Assembly: GCA_036558645.1 (NCBI GenBank)
Contig: DATBFG010000112.1
Span: 1 to 13,304, forward strand
DNA length: 13,304 nucleotides
From: DATBFG01 sp036558645
Lineage (GTDB): Bacteria > Acidobacteriota > Terriglobia > Terriglobales > Acidobacteriaceae
Reading direction: 5' to 3'
Position numbers and translations under genes: made by a program. Positions within the stretch are counted from its first letter, which is position 1, and the number at the start of each line of letters is the position of its first letter. Positions 1-7,138 of the stretch are shown here, in pieces. Below the pieces are notes generated by a model. The model did not search any database and had not been told where the DNA came from. It was given only the letters and a program-made list of their open reading frames with translations.

Positions 1-198
1 GTCCCCGGTTTCTTCCCACTGCTCAGCACGAAATCGGAGGACGACTTGAATCTGTTTTCAATCTCAAGCCTGAGCCGTTGCGTGAGACCATCGTCCCCCC
101 GTCCACACCTCGACGGGCATTGATTTGCTGGGTGCGGAATACAAGCCATAGTTGGCCACGAGCACTAGTCCGAAGAGGGTCAGGAACGTGTTTTTCAT
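1..198 (-). pseudogene. 5' part of a small secreted-protein gene, frame broken at a G6 run; runs off left edge
   Basis: Reading leftwards from an ATG at 198-196, the first 33 or so codons give a signal-peptide-like start (MKNTFLTLFGLVLVANYGLY) and then PVEVWTG. The frame continues into RWSHATAQA and stops at a TGA near position 64. Past the six-base homopolymer at 95-100 (C on the plus strand, G on the coding strand), a second frame stays open to the window edge. It reads DDGLTQRLRLEIENRF, then SSDFVLSSGKKPG. Removing one G joins the two as VWTGDDGLTQRL, a natural-looking exported protein with a mature domain of alpha/beta type. No SD is obvious before the ATG. I do not recognise the family and the C-terminus lies outside the window. 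The break may be a true mutation, a phase-variable tract or a sequencing error. Confidence 0.5.
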
Positions 199-296
199 TG
201 CGGAAGAATTATGCACCAGTCATCAACTGTTGAAACATCGCCATTACACTCATTGAGCCCGCAAGCTCCATTTGGGAAGCATCGGAACACAACCGA

Positions 297-360
297 ATTT
301 TGTGCTAATTTGTGCTAGCGGCCCGCCATTCATGCCATTCTTGCCATTTTCGCCTATTAT
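297..360. repeat. Two short tandem-repeat tracts side by side
   Basis: A 10-base unit (ATTTGTGCTA, first copy with one extra T) occurs twice in tandem at 297-317. Eight bases later a 9-base unit occurs four times: gccattcat, gccattctt, gccattttc, gcctattat (325-360). The last copy is the most diverged. On the minus strand the 9-mers would read as an x-N-G tripeptide repeat, but that frame has no start with an SD and is closed by a stop at 375-373. Confidence 0.6.
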
Positions 361-534
361 GAAATCAATAACTTACGTGTTTTCAATCCGCCAAAGGCTT
401 CGAGTCCAACCGCCGCCACCAGAATTCCGGCGAATCGCGTCCCGGCGGCCGGACACATTGTCGCAAACTATTCTGGTCACCGCGGTTTCTTCTGCAACTT
501 GGGGTGGACCTTGCCCATTACGCCGGCACCTCCG

Positions 535-592
535 CACCTGTTGTGACGTTGTCACAGTTCACTGTGATGCGGATCATACAGGTGGTGTGACC
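535..592. promoter_or_regulatory. Nested inverted repeats with several TGTGA(C) half-sites
   Basis: The outer arms CACCTGT (535-541) and ACAGGTG (578-584) are perfect complements. Inside them, TGTGAC (542-547) faces GTCACA (551-556) across 3 bases. The same middle arm, extended to TCACAG (552-557), also faces CTGTGA (562-567) across 4 bases. A further TGTGAC lies at 586-591. The half-site resembles that of CRP/FNR-family regulators, but the spacer is 5 bases where CRP uses 6. The element could be an operator cluster or a folded RNA with mutually exclusive stems. Function is inference only. Confidence 0.4.
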
Positions 593-836
593 ATTCGATT
601 TAGTCTACGCAAATAGCTGCAAGGATGTGGAAAATGGCGCGAGCTGCTGCTCATAGTGCTCTGCAGATTGCCATCGCGCAATATTCCCGGAACTTTCGCG
701 CCCCGATCAAACATTCTGCTCCGATGCCGAAAGGCGGCAAACTTTCGACCTGTTCACCATTCCGCGAAGGTGCCAACCCTCGACTTCCTGCTGTATTGCA
801 GTAGTGGGCGAAGCGCCTTATGAAAATGTCCGCGAC

Positions 837-868
837 CTAATCAGGCTAGGAGACTAGTAGCTGATTAG
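837..868 (+). promoter_or_regulatory. Hairpin in the leader of the HAF-repeat gene
   Basis: CTAATCAG (837-844) and CTGATTAG (861-868) form a perfect 8-base inverted repeat. The interior adds either CTAG/CTAG or GCTA/TAGC pairing, giving about 11-12 base pairs. It ends 11 bases before the SD (AAGGAG, 880-885) and 25 bases before the ATG. It could be a leader hairpin affecting translation or stability, or an operator. Confidence 0.45.
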
Positions 869-893
869 AAGCTTCCATGAAGGAGAAAACCCA

Positions 894-2321
894 ATGTGCG
901 TAGATTCCATTGAGCACAAATTGTTCGGAGCCATGCTCGCACTCACAGTTTTCGTATTGGCCGCCTCGACGGTAGCCTCCGCATCGAAAGCAGACGCGTT
1001 CGCTCGGCCGAAAGGATATGTCCTTGAATTCGTGTCGACTGCGGCAGACGGAGTTGACATCAACGATGCTGGCAATATCATTGGTACTTCCCGACCGGAC
1101 ACCGGCTGTGGTTCCGATTGCCTGCCTCCACTAGACACGGTCGTCTGGAAAAATGGTGCACGGATTGTTCTCCCCTCTGTGCCCGGACTCACCGGGATTA
1201 CCGTCACTGGCATCAACGCGCAGGGATGGATTTCTGGATTCGCCGGCGTTCTCTTTACAACGACCCATGCCGTCGTCTGGAAGCCGGCGGGTAATACCTA
1301 CGAGGCTATTGACCTGGGAACCCTCCCTGGTACGACCATCTCCAGCGCTACTGGCATTGACGATTTTGGTCGCGTCGTCGGCTGGTCTACCACCAACGAC
1401 TTCCCACCAACTGGTTCGCCGTTTATGTGGACTGAAGCTGGAGGCATGGTCGACCTCTCGGCCCAGGGCTTTCCTGATGAGCAACCGCTCGCTCTTAGTC
1501 CTGGTGGCACCGTAGCCACGGCCGACTTCTGGTATCGGCTAGATGATTCCAGCAGCGTCGTTGCCATGCCGGCCGCTCCGTCAGGGTTCACACTTGGCTC
1601 TGAACCGGCTGCAATCAACAACGCCGGAGATCAAGCCAGGTTCCTGATCTCCACTGGTGCGCAACATCTCCGCTACCTGTTTCGCTTCAACCACGAGGGA
1701 ACTTGGCAGCAGATTTCTTTTGTAGGCAACGGAAGCGTGATCTATGGAATTGGTTCGATCACCGAAACGAGGGACATCACCTCGACAATCGTGGGTGTCG
1801 CGCAGGTCGCCTACGGTCCCGATGGTCTCGCTGAATCACTCGCCCCGCTGGTATCTGCGGCCTATAAGGGAGGTGACATTACTGTCGCCGGACCTATGAA
1901 CGAGAATGGACAGATCTTGGCGAAGATGATCATCGGGCGGAGCGCACGCTTGGTGAAATTAGTTCCGGGCCAAAATTGCACTACCAACTGCACACGGGTA
2001 GTCGGCCTGCAGATGATGGGCCAGGGACCCGGCTTTTGCGACCAGGGAAATGATCAGGTAAAGGCGAAACTGACAGTGAAGGACGAGATCGGGACACTGC
2101 TTCCGAACGTGCGAATCACCGGTCACTTTCTTGACGATTACTGGCTCGATGAGAAAGTTGTCATCCAAACCAACGCCAGCGGCCAACTCGTGGTCAATCA
2201 TGTCGGGCCCGCCTGCGTGGGCGCCATAGCCTTCCTCGTCACCAATGCTGAGACCCAGACGGGACGCGCGTTCGACCGGACTAAGGGAGTCTTAACAAAC
2301 TATGTGATTCCTCTGCCATAG
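894..2321 (+). CDS. Secreted HAF-repeat protein with C-terminal Ig-like domain
   Basis: A 475-residue exported protein of unknown biochemical role. The ATG has a good SD (AAGGAG at 880-885, 8-base spacing). Residues 10-30 form a signal peptide, probably cleaved near ASA at 28-30. Several degenerate units of the 'probable extracellular repeat, HAF family' type follow, each with an IN-x-x-G-x-x-x-G core: INDAGNIIGTS (56-66), INAQGWISGFA (107-117), IDDFGRVVGWS (155-165), INNAGDQARF (241-250) and MNENGQILAK (335-344). Between them are AVVWK and DLGTLPG stretches typical of the family. Such repeats probably build a beta-propeller. Residues about 380-475 form a separate beta-sandwich-like domain (AKLTVKDEIG, then NASGQLVVNHVG), resembling Ig-like/carboxypeptidase-regulatory folds. 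Cys pairs 72/76 and 362/366, plus 382 and 441, suggest disulfides outside the cytoplasm. It is likely monocistronic, with a hairpin directly after the stop. Confidence 0.82.
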   Translation: MCVDSIEHKLFGAMLALTVFVLAASTVASASKADAFARPKGYVLEFVSTAADGVDINDAGNIIGTSRPDTGCGSDCLPPLDTVVWKNGARIVLPSVPGLTGITVTGINAQGWISGFAGVLFTTTHAVVWKPAGNTYEAIDLGTLPGTTISSATGIDDFGRVVGWSTTNDFPPTGSPFMWTEAGGMVDLSAQGFPDEQPLALSPGGTVATADFWYRLDDSSSVVAMPAAPSGFTLGSEPAAINNAGDQARFLISTGAQHLRYLFRFNHEGTWQQISFVGNGSVIYGIGSITETRDITSTIVGVAQVAYGPDGLAESLAPLVSAAYKGGDITVAGPMNENGQILAKMIIGRSARLVKLVPGQNCTTNCTRVVGLQMMGQGPGFCDQGNDQVKAKLTVKDEIGTLLPNVRITGHFLDDYWLDEKVVIQTNASGQLVVNHVGPACVGAIAFLVTNAETQTGRAFDRTKGVLTNYVIPLP

Positions 2322-2346
2322 CGGCCTGGCTAGCGCCACCGGCCGC
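2321..2346 (+). terminator. Strong GC hairpin immediately after the HAF-repeat gene
   Basis: GCGGCC (2321-2326) pairs with GGCCGC (2341-2346). TGGC pairs with GCCA inside, with a TAGC loop and a two-base bulge, giving 10 pairs in all. The stem starts at the last base of the stop codon. No T-tract follows, so it may be a 3' stabilising or rho-assisted hairpin and not a classical intrinsic terminator. Confidence 0.5.
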
Positions 2347-2482
2347 CTTCGTGCGCTGACCTGTTGTAGAAAAATCCGGGCGGTGCGGCCAAAAACAAGA
2401 GGAACACCGAGTGCTGACACGACATTGGACTTGCCATCACGCGGACCCTAGTCGCGACCTTGTTGTGTTCGTTTCTCTTGGC

Positions 2483-3187
2483 TCAGCTGAAAGTGACCTT
2501 ACCCGTTGCCAAGTCGTAGACTCCCGCTTCTACCTTGAGCTTCCCGCCTTTGAATGCATCCTTGATGATGGTTGAAGAGGTGCGCAGCAGTTCCGCCTGT
2601 ATCTCGGCATTGGCCCTGATGGCCTGACTGAAATCCCCACCTGATTTTTCTACCGCCGGCCGAAGGGGCGGGTACAATGCACTGATTTGTCCGGGGACTG
2701 TATCCGCTTTCATCGCTGCCTTGACCGCTCCACAACTACTATGACCAAGCACAAGAAGAGCTTTGACTCCAAGGACTGCAACGCCATATTCGAGACTGGC
2801 AATAATCTCGGGGGTCACCAGATTCCCGGCTACGCGGGTTACGAATATGTGGCCAATCGTCTGATCAAACACGAGTTCAACCGGAACGCGTGAGTCGGCA
2901 CAGGAGAGCACTGCGGCAAAGGGCTCCTGTTTGTCCACAGTATGTTCCTTCAAAACGGTCAGGTCATGTTCAATCGACGTCAATTGATTGGCGGCGAAGC
3001 GTTGATTGCCAGCCTTCAATTCCTCGAGAGCGGCATCTGGTGAGAAATTGGTTTGTGCGTGGAGTCTTGTAGGAGCAACCAAACCGATCCCGGCTTGCAC
3101 CGCGGCCCCCGCTACTGCAGTCGACAAAACGCTACCAAGAAATTGTCTCCTGCCACGAGCAGCAGCCACATCTCGCGTTTCGCGCAT
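2483..3187 (-). CDS. Tat-exported beta-class carbonic anhydrase
   Basis: Predicted zinc enzyme interconverting CO2 and bicarbonate, exported folded through the Tat system. From the ATG at 3187 (234 residues), a twin-arginine signal GRRQFLG lies at 12-18. A hydrophobic Ala/Gly-rich stretch follows, with a probable cleavage after LHA (42-44). The beta-CA zinc ligands and active-site dyad are present in CADSR (Cys96, Asp98, Arg100) and HSSCGAVKAA (His149, Cys152). RVAGN and SLEYGVAVLG are also typical of the family. I chose 3187 because AAAGGAA lies 8 bases upstream. A TTG at 3208 would add seven residues but has no SD. The gene is convergent with the HAF gene and divergent from the GloVer gene at 3459. 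Placement outside the inner membrane is inferred from the Tat motif. Confidence 0.9.
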   Translation of the reverse strand: MRETRDVAAARGRRQFLGSVLSTAVAGAAVQAGIGLVAPTRLHAQTNFSPDAALEELKAGNQRFAANQLTSIEHDLTVLKEHTVDKQEPFAAVLSCADSRVPVELVFDQTIGHIFVTRVAGNLVTPEIIASLEYGVAVLGVKALLVLGHSSCGAVKAAMKADTVPGQISALYPPLRPAVEKSGGDFSQAIRANAEIQAELLRTSSTIIKDAFKGGKLKVEAGVYDLATGKVTFS

Positions 3188-3458
3188 TCCGTTGTTCCTT
3201 TCTGTCAATTCGTCAGATGATGGACTCCCAATGTGCGATTAAAGAAGACGCTTGACTCATGTGGAGGCGAAACTGTCAGTAGTAGCAGTATTTCGATCCA
3301 TTAGAAGCCCAGTCCTCCTGACCGCATAGATTCGAGCTGAATAGCCCGATCCGCGCACTGAATTCGCCATGGTTGGAGTACAATCTCAGCCCGCACAAGA
3401 CGCCGAGCTATCTACCGCTTGAACTGGCCAGCATCGGTCGAACTGAAAGGAATAACGC

Positions 3459-4646
3459 ATGTCGAACGCACCCTTCGCGTGGAGAAAAATGCGTGCCAGA
3501 TCGCTGTTTTCGGCATCTGTTCTCGGACTCATCATGGCGATTATTCAGCCGGTGAGGGCACAAACTGAAACTGTGCTTTACAGCTTTCGGGGAGGACTTG
3601 ACGGGCAACTTCCCTTTGCCGCATTGGCCATTGGTCCAGATGGCAATCTCTACGGAACCACTTCCGACGGCTTCGACTACCCAGCCCACGGCACGGTTTT
3701 TTCGGTAACTCCCACGGGCGAGAAAAAAATTGTCTACCGATTCAGAGGCAGGGGGGATGGTGGAGGTCCGGAATCAGATCTGGTCTTCGATCCGGAGGGC
3801 AATATCTACGGCACAACCCCGGGTGGGGGCACTTATCGCGACGGCTTGGTATTTAAGATCACTCCGGGCGGGACTGCCCGGGAAACTGTGCTTTACACCT
3901 TCCAACCCAGACCAGATGGAAGGAACCCTTACCCATACGTCATTCGCGATATTGCCGGCAATATCTACGGTGTGACATGGTGGGGCGGTGCCTATGGTCG
4001 AGGCACGGTGTTTCAAATATCGCCCGATGGCATCGAGACCGTGCTCCACAATTTCCTGGATACGCCGGACGGGTCATGGCCTTACGCAAGTGTGGTTCTG
4101 GATTCGAAAGGGCGCTTGTTTGGCACCACGAAGATCGGTGGGACATACGGCTATGGCACGATTTACGAACTCGAGCCCGGCATTAAGAAAGATAGGGTTC
4201 TCTATAGCTTCTCTGGGAAGTCAGATGGAGGTTACCCGCTCGCGCGTTTGATTTTCGATGCAGATGGCAATCTCTACGGCACTACGTCGATCGGCGGAAA
4301 CTGCTGTGGGACCGTCTTTCAACTATCTCCGGCCGGTACGCTAAAAACCATCTACACATTCACCGGAGGCCTGGACGGAGGAATTCCAAGCGCGGCAGTC
4401 GTTCGCGATGAAGAGGGCAATATTTACGGCACAACCTCGGCTGGCGGTACTCGTGGATTAGGTACGGTGTTCAAGATCGATGCCAACGGCAACGAGTCCG
4501 TTCTCCATAGCTTCACCGGTGCTCCCCTTGACGGTGAAAAACCTTATGCCGGGTTGGTTCGTGATGCCGAGGGCAATCTTTACGGCACCACTTACGTTGG
4601 CGGAACTCGCAATTTAGGCACGGTGTACAAAATCACAATTCCTTAA
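3459..4646 (+). CDS. Secreted GloVer tandem-repeat protein, seven repeats (predicted beta-propeller)
   Basis: A 395-residue exported protein of the 'choice-of-anchor tandem repeat GloVer-containing' type (TIGR03803-like); molecular function unknown. The ATG follows GAAAGGAA with suitable spacing. Residues 10-34 form a signal peptide, likely cleaved after VRA (32-34). The rest is seven consecutive units. Each has a VLYSF-type strand, a DG turn, a G-N-[LI]-Y-G-T-T core, a GG turn and a GTVFKITP-type strand. The GN core glycines are at 62, 114, 167, 218, 270, 320 and 372, so the period is 50-53 residues. Copy 4 is the most diverged (KGRLFGTT) and copy 3 has GVT. Nothing follows the last repeat, so no anchor or sorting domain is visible. 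Seven regular beta units fit a closed seven-bladed propeller; this is inference. A double stop TAATAA ends the gene, 92 bases before the next start. Confidence 0.88.
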   Translation: MSNAPFAWRKMRARSLFSASVLGLIMAIIQPVRAQTETVLYSFRGGLDGQLPFAALAIGPDGNLYGTTSDGFDYPAHGTVFSVTPTGEKKIVYRFRGRGDGGGPESDLVFDPEGNIYGTTPGGGTYRDGLVFKITPGGTARETVLYTFQPRPDGRNPYPYVIRDIAGNIYGVTWWGGAYGRGTVFQISPDGIETVLHNFLDTPDGSWPYASVVLDSKGRLFGTTKIGGTYGYGTIYELEPGIKKDRVLYSFSGKSDGGYPLARLIFDADGNLYGTTSIGGNCCGTVFQLSPAGTLKTIYTFTGGLDGGIPSAAVVRDEEGNIYGTTSAGGTRGLGTVFKIDANGNESVLHSFTGAPLDGEKPYAGLVRDAEGNLYGTTYVGGTRNLGTVYKITIP

Positions 4647-4738
4647 TAACGACTATAACTTCCCTTCGTCTTATGTTCGTACACCGTTAAATGATCTCAG
4701 CCATTCTGCCATTCCCTATACGACTTCGTGAGGACATC

Positions 4739-7084
4739 ATGTCTTTGTTCCGTCTCCTTATTATTGTCTCAACGCTGCTGTCGACGGCTGTCCCCGGCCA
4801 GGCTTCGGACTTCACCTCGCCCTTACCGACGGGCGTCCACCTTGATCCGGCTGGTGACGTTGTGGACCTCGGCAGCATGCCTCTCAATATCCTTGCCGCC
4901 CCCGGCGGGGACAAGGCAGTAGTCGTCCTCAGTGGCTGGCGTGAACAGGGCATCCAGGTCGTTGATCTCAAGACTCAGAGCGTTACTCAAACGCTGACTC
5001 AGGATGGTGCATTCTATGGCGCTGCCTTCGCACCCGATGGGCAGACGCTCTACGTCTCCGGCGGCAACACCGACTTGTTGTTCGTTTACTCGTGGAAAGA
5101 TGGCGCGGCAGCACTCACAAACAAGGTTGAACTGGCAAAAACCAAGACCGATGCAGGGACAGGAACGAGTTACCCGGCGGGACTCACAGTTGCACCGAAT
5201 GGAAAATTCGTCTACGTCGCCGAGAATGTTGGCGACAAACTAGCGGTCGTCGACGGTGCCACCGGAGAGATCGTGCAACGCTTTCCCACCGACCATTACC
5301 CGTACGGCGTCACTCTCGGCGGCGATGGGCATCTGTTCGTTTCCGCTTGGGGCGGAACCACCGTCTCAGACTTCCGCGTCCTTACCGACGGCAAGCTCGC
5401 TTACCTTGGCCGAATTGAAGTCGGACGCCATCCCTCGGCATTAGTGGCAACTGGTTCTCGGCTTTACGTCGCGCTTGCGGGAAGTGATCGCGTTGCGATT
5501 GTCGACACTCGTAGTCGCAAGGCTATCGGTTATCTTCACGACTCCGCGCCTGGTGCCCCGCCCGAAGGGAGCACTCCGAACGCACTGGCCATCACTGCTG
5601 ATCACAAACGTCTGCTGATTGCAGAGGGTCACAACAACGCAATCGCAGTCTTTGATCTAGCTGCCGGCAAATTACTCGGACGCATTCCGACCGACTGGTA
5701 TCCAACCGCAGCCATCGAAGTCGGCAGCCGATTCCTGATCCTCTCGGGAAAAGGTCACGGCACCCACGCGAATCCCGACGGACCCGTTCCGCTGACCAAC
5801 TGGCCCACAGAAAAGCCATTGGCGTACACGTTGGGACAGTTGAATGGCAGCTTGCGCTTCGTGCGTTCAAACGTTAGCCCGGCTGATCTGTCCGCTTTTA
5901 CGCGCCGTGTGTCCGCTGCTAACAACTGGCGACGAGACTCCGTTGAGCGACACTATCCGCAGTTCAAGCACGTGATCTACATCATCAAAGAGAATCGTAC
6001 TTACGATCAGGTGCTTGGCGACATAAAAGAAGGTGATGGAGATGCTAGTCTCGTCTATTTCCCCGACGTGACCGTTACCCCAAACCATCATGCTTTGGCG
6101 CGGCGCTTCGGACTGTTCGACCGCTTTTTCGTGAATGCCGAGTGCAGTTCATTAGGACACATCTGGTCCACTTCTGCCTACGTCACCGACTATGGCGAGA
6201 AACTCGTCCCATCAGGCTATGCGGGCAAGCGCGATGACATCGATGGGGAGGAGAGCGACGAACCGGAGCGTGGCTTTCTGTGGACACTCGCATCCCGCTC
6301 CGGAATCACGTTCCGTGACTATGGGGAAATGGTCAAGGGAAACCCTGGCTGGCCAGCAACACAGCGCGACCTTGGGGCGGATATAAGCCCCGATTATGTT
6401 CCTTTCGATCTAATCACGCCTGACCAGAAACGCGCCGATGTCTGGATCGCTGAGTTCGACCGTTACCTCCGCGACGGCAACATGCCGCAACTGGAAGTCA
6501 TGTGGCTGCCGATGGATCATCTCACTGCCGCGCGTCCCGGCAAGTGCACTCCATTCGCCTGCATGGCCGACAATGACCTCGCCTTAGGCCGCATCGTGGA
6601 CAAGCTCTCGCACAGTCCCCACTGGAAGGACACGGTGATCTTCGTCGTTGAAGACGACTCGCAGGCCGGCCCCGATCACGTCGACTCTCACCGCGCTCCC
6701 TTCTTCGCGATTTCCGCATACAACCGGAGCGGTACTATCCACCGCTTTGCTAACACTACCGACGTAATTGCCGCGATCGAAGATATCCTCGGCATGGGAC
6801 GCCTTTCGAAATTCGATTACTTCAGCCGTTCACTGGCCGATATCTTTTCTGCCACGCCCGATCTCCAACCCTACGAAGCAATCACTCCCAAACACGATCT
6901 GAGTGAAAAGAACCCGCAAAACACAGCGGCTGCAAGGATGTCGGAAGGCTTGGACCTCAGCGCTCCAGATCGCGCGAACGATCAGGCTTATAACCGGATT
7001 CTTTGGTTGATGTTGAAGGGAGACACGCCTCAGCCGCTCGCGGCTACGCGTGCACCCCTGCATGCACTGGAGGCAAGCCAGTGA
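4739..7084 (+). CDS. Secreted YncE-like beta-propeller / alkaline phosphatase family fusion protein
   Basis: A 781-residue exported two-domain protein. I place the start at the ATG at 4739, preceded by GTGAGGA, because it begins directly with a signal peptide (MSLFRLLIIVSTLLSTAVPG, cleavage near QAS). An in-frame ATG at 4691 would add 16 residues and has no SD. Residues about 40-360 are a YncE/YVTN-type propeller, with blades such as FAPDGQTLYVSGG, VAPNGKFVYVAENVGDKLAVVDGATGEIV and a later NAIAVFDLAAGKLLG. Residues about 410-710 match the phosphoesterase family that includes phospholipase C and AcpA-type acid phosphatases: ENRTYD (418-423), NAECSSLGH (466-474), MDHLTA (592-597) and VVEDDSQAGPDHVDSHR (636-652), which carries the likely metal-binding Asp/His residues. 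This architecture is known as a 'bifunctional YncE family/alkaline phosphatase family protein'. The substrate is unknown. No anchor is seen at the C-terminus. Confidence 0.87.
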   Translation: MSLFRLLIIVSTLLSTAVPGQASDFTSPLPTGVHLDPAGDVVDLGSMPLNILAAPGGDKAVVVLSGWREQGIQVVDLKTQSVTQTLTQDGAFYGAAFAPDGQTLYVSGGNTDLLFVYSWKDGAAALTNKVELAKTKTDAGTGTSYPAGLTVAPNGKFVYVAENVGDKLAVVDGATGEIVQRFPTDHYPYGVTLGGDGHLFVSAWGGTTVSDFRVLTDGKLAYLGRIEVGRHPSALVATGSRLYVALAGSDRVAIVDTRSRKAIGYLHDSAPGAPPEGSTPNALAITADHKRLLIAEGHNNAIAVFDLAAGKLLGRIPTDWYPTAAIEVGSRFLILSGKGHGTHANPDGPVPLTNWPTEKPLAYTLGQLNGSLRFVRSNVSPADLSAFTRRVSAANNWRRDSVERHYPQFKHVIYIIKENRTYDQVLGDIKEGDGDASLVYFPDVTVTPNHHALARRFGLFDRFFVNAECSSLGHIWSTSAYVTDYGEKLVPSGYAGKRDDIDGEESDEPERGFLWTLASRSGITFRDYGEMVKGNPGWPATQRDLGADISPDYVPFDLITPDQKRADVWIAEFDRYLRDGNMPQLEVMWLPMDHLTAARPGKCTPFACMADNDLALGRIVDKLSHSPHWKDTVIFVVEDDSQAGPDHVDSHRAPFFAISAYNRSGTIHRFANTTDVIAAIEDILGMGRLSKFDYFSRSLADIFSATPDLQPYEAITPKHDLSEKNPQNTAAARMSEGLDLSAPDRANDQAYNRILWLMLKGDTPQPLAATRAPLHALEASQ

Positions 7085-7117
7085 AGCCAATGTTGCGAAA
7101 TACTTGAGATTCACGAA

Positions 7118-7138
7118 AGCGGCTAACTGGCAGCCGCT
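7118..7138. terminator. Hairpin between convergent genes
   Basis: AGCGGCT (7118-7124) and AGCCGCT (7132-7138) form a perfect 7-base stem with a 7-base loop. It lies at the junction of the rightward phosphatase fusion and the leftward PP2C gene and overlaps the PP2C stop codon. On the minus strand a short TTT follows the stem. A weak bidirectional terminator is plausible. Confidence 0.4.

Larger units (their letters stand above)
199..893. other. Long divergent intergenic region with repeats and hairpins, no convincing gene
   Basis: This roughly 700-base stretch separates the leftward partial gene from the rightward HAF-repeat gene and should hold both promoters. It contains short tandem repeats (297-360), a nested group of inverted repeats with TGTGAC half-sites (535-592) and a hairpin just upstream of the HAF ribosome site (837-868). 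An open frame at 272-616 on the plus strand has no SD, a low-complexity Pro/Arg-rich translation and no recognisable domain, so I do not call it. No clear -35/-10 pair was found. Confidence 0.6.

Noticed and set aside
542..556. CRP binding site TGTGA-N-TCACA
   Set aside because: The half-sites are perfect, but the spacer is 5 bases, not 6, and the host's regulator repertoire is unknown. It is kept only as part of the nested repeat element.
272..616. Open frame of 114 codons in the left intergenic region
   Set aside because: It has no SD, its Pro/Arg-rich translation shows no domain, and it runs through the tandem repeats and the nested inverted repeats.
854..2201. Several long antisense and shifted frames over the HAF-repeat gene
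   Set aside because: They are shadows of a well-supported gene with signal peptide, SD and family repeats; none has its own SD or domain.
3188..3208. Upstream TTG start for the carbonic anhydrase
   Set aside because: No SD precedes it, while the ATG at 3187 has AAAGGAA at good spacing and still includes the full Tat signal.
3379..3384. TACAAT as a -10 box for the first GloVer gene
   Set aside because: The -10 match is good, but no acceptable -35 lies 16-18 bases upstream.
3459..4646. The regularly spaced GGCAAT-CTCTACGGC motif as a CRISPR-like or DNA repeat array
   Set aside because: The period is a multiple of three and the motif encodes the GN-[LI]-YG core of the GloVer repeats, so it is a protein repeat.
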